From an uncultured Prevotellaceae bacterium (GTDB lineage: Bacteria; Bacteroidota; Bacteroidia; Bacteroidales; Bacteroidaceae): a DNA stretch of 53,323 bases. The stretch spans positions 1-53,323 of the forward strand of contig CACYRS010000013.1 of NCBI GenBank assembly GCA_902776935.1. The letters run 5' to 3'. A program made the translations under genes and the position numbers. The notes under the pieces are model-generated. The model saw only the letters and a list, made by a program, of their open reading frames with translations. It did not search any database and had not been told where the DNA came from. Shown here in pieces: positions 51,234 through 53,323 of this stretch (positions are counted from its first letter, which is position 1; each line of letters opens with the position of its first letter).

Positions 51234-53155
51234 TTATTTCCTGATTCTGAAGGCCAGCATCGTGATATCGTCACTCTGCTCAGTGTCGCCAACAAATTGG
51301 TGGACGGCGGCGGTCATCACTTCAATCAGTTCCTGAGGAGATCCCTCAAAGGTTGCAATGACCTCGTCGATACGCTCCATTCCGAAAAGATTACGGCACC
51401 CATTCTCCGCCTCAGTCAGACCATCGGTATAGAGGAAAAGAATTTTGCCTGAGGCTATCATCGCCTCTTGCTCCGAGTATTTCATGTCTGGATTGAGACC
51501 AACGGGGAGATTGGGATCACATGGAAGGTGTTCGGCTTGGAGGTATGGTGCATCGTGACCGGCGTTACAGTAGCGCAGTCGGCCCGTCTGCAAGTCAAGC
51601 ACACCCACGAAGAGCGTGACGAACATACACTGCTCATTCCCATCGCAGATATTCACGTTCATCGTCTCCACAATATGACTCGGCTTGTCAGTATGGGCTG
51701 CAATGTTGCGGAAAAGCGTCCGGCTGACGGCCATGACCAGTGAGGCAGGTACGCCCTTGCCCGACACGTCACCGATGCAGAAGTACAGACTATCATCGCG
51801 TATGAAGAAATCATAGAGGTCACCGCCAACAGCCTTGGCAGGTGTCAGCGAGGCATAGAGGTCCAAGTCCTTGCGATCAGGAAAAGCGGGGAACGTCTTC
51901 GGTATCATCGACATCTGGATGGTATGTGCCACATTTAGCTCACTCATCATGGCAGCCTTGGCGGCGCTCAGTGCCTTTTGTTCCTCCAAATACTCCTTCA
52001 GCGACTGCTGCATGGTGCCGAACGAGTCGCGCAGCTGAGCCACCTCATCGTTGTGTTTGAACGTGGGCAGCGGTGCGTCGAAGTTACCCTTGGCCACCTC
52101 CTGTGCCGATTCGGAGAGGAAGCCTAACGGTTTGGTGGCACGGCGGATGCTGCGGGTCGTGAAGAAGAAGATCACCAGACCACCGATGCCCATGCAGATG
52201 ATGATGATAAGGGCAAGTATGATACCCCACGTAAACACAAGGTCGCGATGCTGAAACACAACCAGCGTCCAGCCCGTCTGACCTAACTGCTTGGCATTAA
52301 TATAATAAGGTGTACCCTTTAGGTCCTTCATATCAAGTTCACGATCCACTACCTCTTGCTCGCCCTTGAGCATACTGATGTCGATGGAGTCAGAACCGGC
52401 AATCCTGTTACCCTTGCTGTCGATAATCTGAATGGAGAAATATATTTCACCGTCATCACCAATGTCGTCTTGAGCGTCCACCATGAATTCCTTCCTGACA
52501 TTTCTCATCGCTTCGTCGATGGTTATATGAAGCAGTCCAACACTCAAGTCAACGCCATAGACACCGACTTTGCGACCCTGACGGTCGAAGACGGGTAAGA
52601 CATAACTGCAGAACATTCCGCTATTGACGGTATCATCGTAGTACAAGTCTGTCAAGTAGCCATCATCGTCACGTTCTAAGGATAAACCTCGCTGATACCA
52701 TGCTCCATTGAAATAGACCATGCTCCATTGAAATAGTCGTGCTGTGGGGAGCCTATCTGCCGGCAATCAACGTGCGTACTGTCAGCATAGTAGGCGTAGG
52801 CTTCGAACCATCGACCTTGACCTTTGAAGTAATCAGGTTCAAAGGCAACAAAACATCCTGCCAGGCGCTTGTTTATTTTCATAATCTGCTCCAACGCGTC
52901 GAATACATGCTCAGGACTGTCCATGTTGGCTTCAACATCGCTACGGTTATTAAATGTAACAGTCTTCGCCAATTGGAGCATCGTTTCAACATTGCCGGCA
53001 ATACCGTCGGTCACGTATTGTCCGCGCATACTGCCGTTACCGAGTGAGAGCACAAAGACAAACGCAACGATGACTCCAACGATGAGCACATTGAAGAACG
53101 ACATAATTCCAATGACACACCAAGTGATACGGCTTGATAACTTGCTCTTTTTCAT
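51234..53155 (-). pseudogene. SpoIIE-type PP2C phosphatase with Cache sensor and HAMP, frame shifted by a 20-bp duplication
   Basis: The two frames join to ~633 residues. The first encodes an N-terminal TM (VIGIMSFFNVLIVGVIVAFVFVLSL) and a Cache-type sensor domain (GCFVAFEPDYFKGQGRW). The second encodes the rest of the Cache domain (YQRGLSLERDDDG, VYGVDLSV), a second TM (IILALIIIICMGIGGLVIFFF), a HAMP-like region and a SpoIIE phosphatase with PAKAVGGDLYDFF, GDVSGKGVPASLVMA, NAGHDAPYL and LFLYTDGLTEAEN. A perfect 20-bp tandem duplication (52697-52736) separates the frames; with one copy the sequence reads HDYFNGAWYQRGL without a break. Such proteins control anti-anti-sigma partners in response to a periplasmic ligand. 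Confidence 0.87.
52697..52736 (+). repeat. 20-bp perfect tandem duplication in the SpoIIE-type gene
   Basis: A 20-bp unit starting ACCATGCTCC and ending GAAATAG occurs twice with no gap and no mismatch. One unit encodes YFNGAW in frame; the second causes the break. Confidence 0.95.
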
Positions 53156-53176
53156 TGTATATTTAAATTAATTTCT

Positions 53177-53184
53177 TATCTTTG
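53177..53184 (+). promoter_or_regulatory. Plus-strand -7 box at the window edge
   Basis: TATCTTTG lies 19 bp after an ATTG (53154-53157), so it is a good promoter pointing out of the window. The ATG at 53206 opens only a 32-residue frame (MWNKAVFSFVIRQCNMF, stop at 53304), which I do not trust as a gene. Confidence 0.5.
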
Positions 53185-53323
53185 CATTCGTTAACAACAT
53201 CAAGGATGTGGAATAAGGCCGTATTTTCATTCGTCATAAGACAGTGTAATATGTTCTGCCCCCACTCCTTAACATCCGAATCCGGACAGTTCACTGGGCT
53301 TTGACCCCGCATTTGCAATGATG

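Noticed and set aside
53206-53304. 32-residue frame after the edge promoter as a gene
   Set aside because: No signal peptide, domain or conserved feature; the gene served by this promoter probably lies beyond the window or is itself disrupted.

Overview
The window comes from a Bacteroidota chromosome, most likely Prevotella or a close relative. The signs are: many promoters with a TAnnTTTG -7 box and a TTTG -33 box about 20 bp upstream, almost no Shine-Dalgarno sites, a MurF-Alr fusion, a bifunctional fucokinase/GDP-fucose pyrophosphorylase (Fkp), an HU-like (HU-HIG) protein, DUF4421 and DUF4738 proteins, a GSCFA protein and a 7TM-HD hydrolase. I see no phage, insertion sequence or CRISPR array.

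Layout. 1-2.5 kb: the conserved translation block rpsU, xerC-type recombinase, hibernation factor, tRNA-Thr(UGU)-Tyr-Gly-Thr(GGU), tuf. 2.6-6.6 kb: a uronate cluster (hexuronate MFS transporter, KduI isomerase with a signal peptide, lone GatC-type PTS IIC), divergent from a broken sensor kinase at 6.7-8.7 kb. 8.6-17.0 kb: envelope operon yfhO-like, fkp, GSCFA, murF-alr. 17.1-19.1 kb: rRNA/tRNA methyltransferase, pfs (MTAN) and luxS, which make AI-2, facing an AI-2E-family permease at 19.1-20.2 kb. 20.2-30 kb: a DUF4738 lipoprotein, TrmO, an intact histidine kinase with a partner beta-barrel, priA, a FadL-type porin and a 7TM-HD hydrolase. 30-36 kb: gltX-kdtA-membrane phosphoesterase, facing a lipoprotein, a gamma-carbonic anhydrase and a BASS transporter. 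36-39 kb: mdh and a Xaa-Pro aminopeptidase. 39-40.9 kb: accessory patch with a frameshifted HU-like gene, an antitoxin beside a toxin that has lost its N-terminus, and two large inverted repeats. 40.8-51 kb (minus strand): araC regulator, RND efflux operon, 39-residue lipoprotein, two metallophosphoesterases and two outer-membrane-like proteins. 51.2-53.2 kb: a SpoIIE-type phosphatase with a sensor domain.

The most striking feature is a concentration of gene damage. Every structural gene of the RND efflux operon carries at least one lesion: two deletions in the adaptor, a TM4 deletion plus a 14-bp tandem duplication (and probably a second deletion) in the pump, and an in-frame TGA in the TolC gene. 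The adjacent SpoIIE phosphatase is shifted by a perfect 20-bp tandem duplication. The sensor kinase at 6.7 kb has a frameshift and two stops, the HU-like gene has a frameshift, and the PIN toxin is decapitated. Housekeeping genes in between are intact, which favours real decay of accessory functions over poor sequence, although assembly error cannot be excluded.

A second pattern is a family of 7-bp-period microsatellites with different units. They sit just before start codons inside operons, and in three places inside coding sequence (murF, fkp and the TolC signal peptide).
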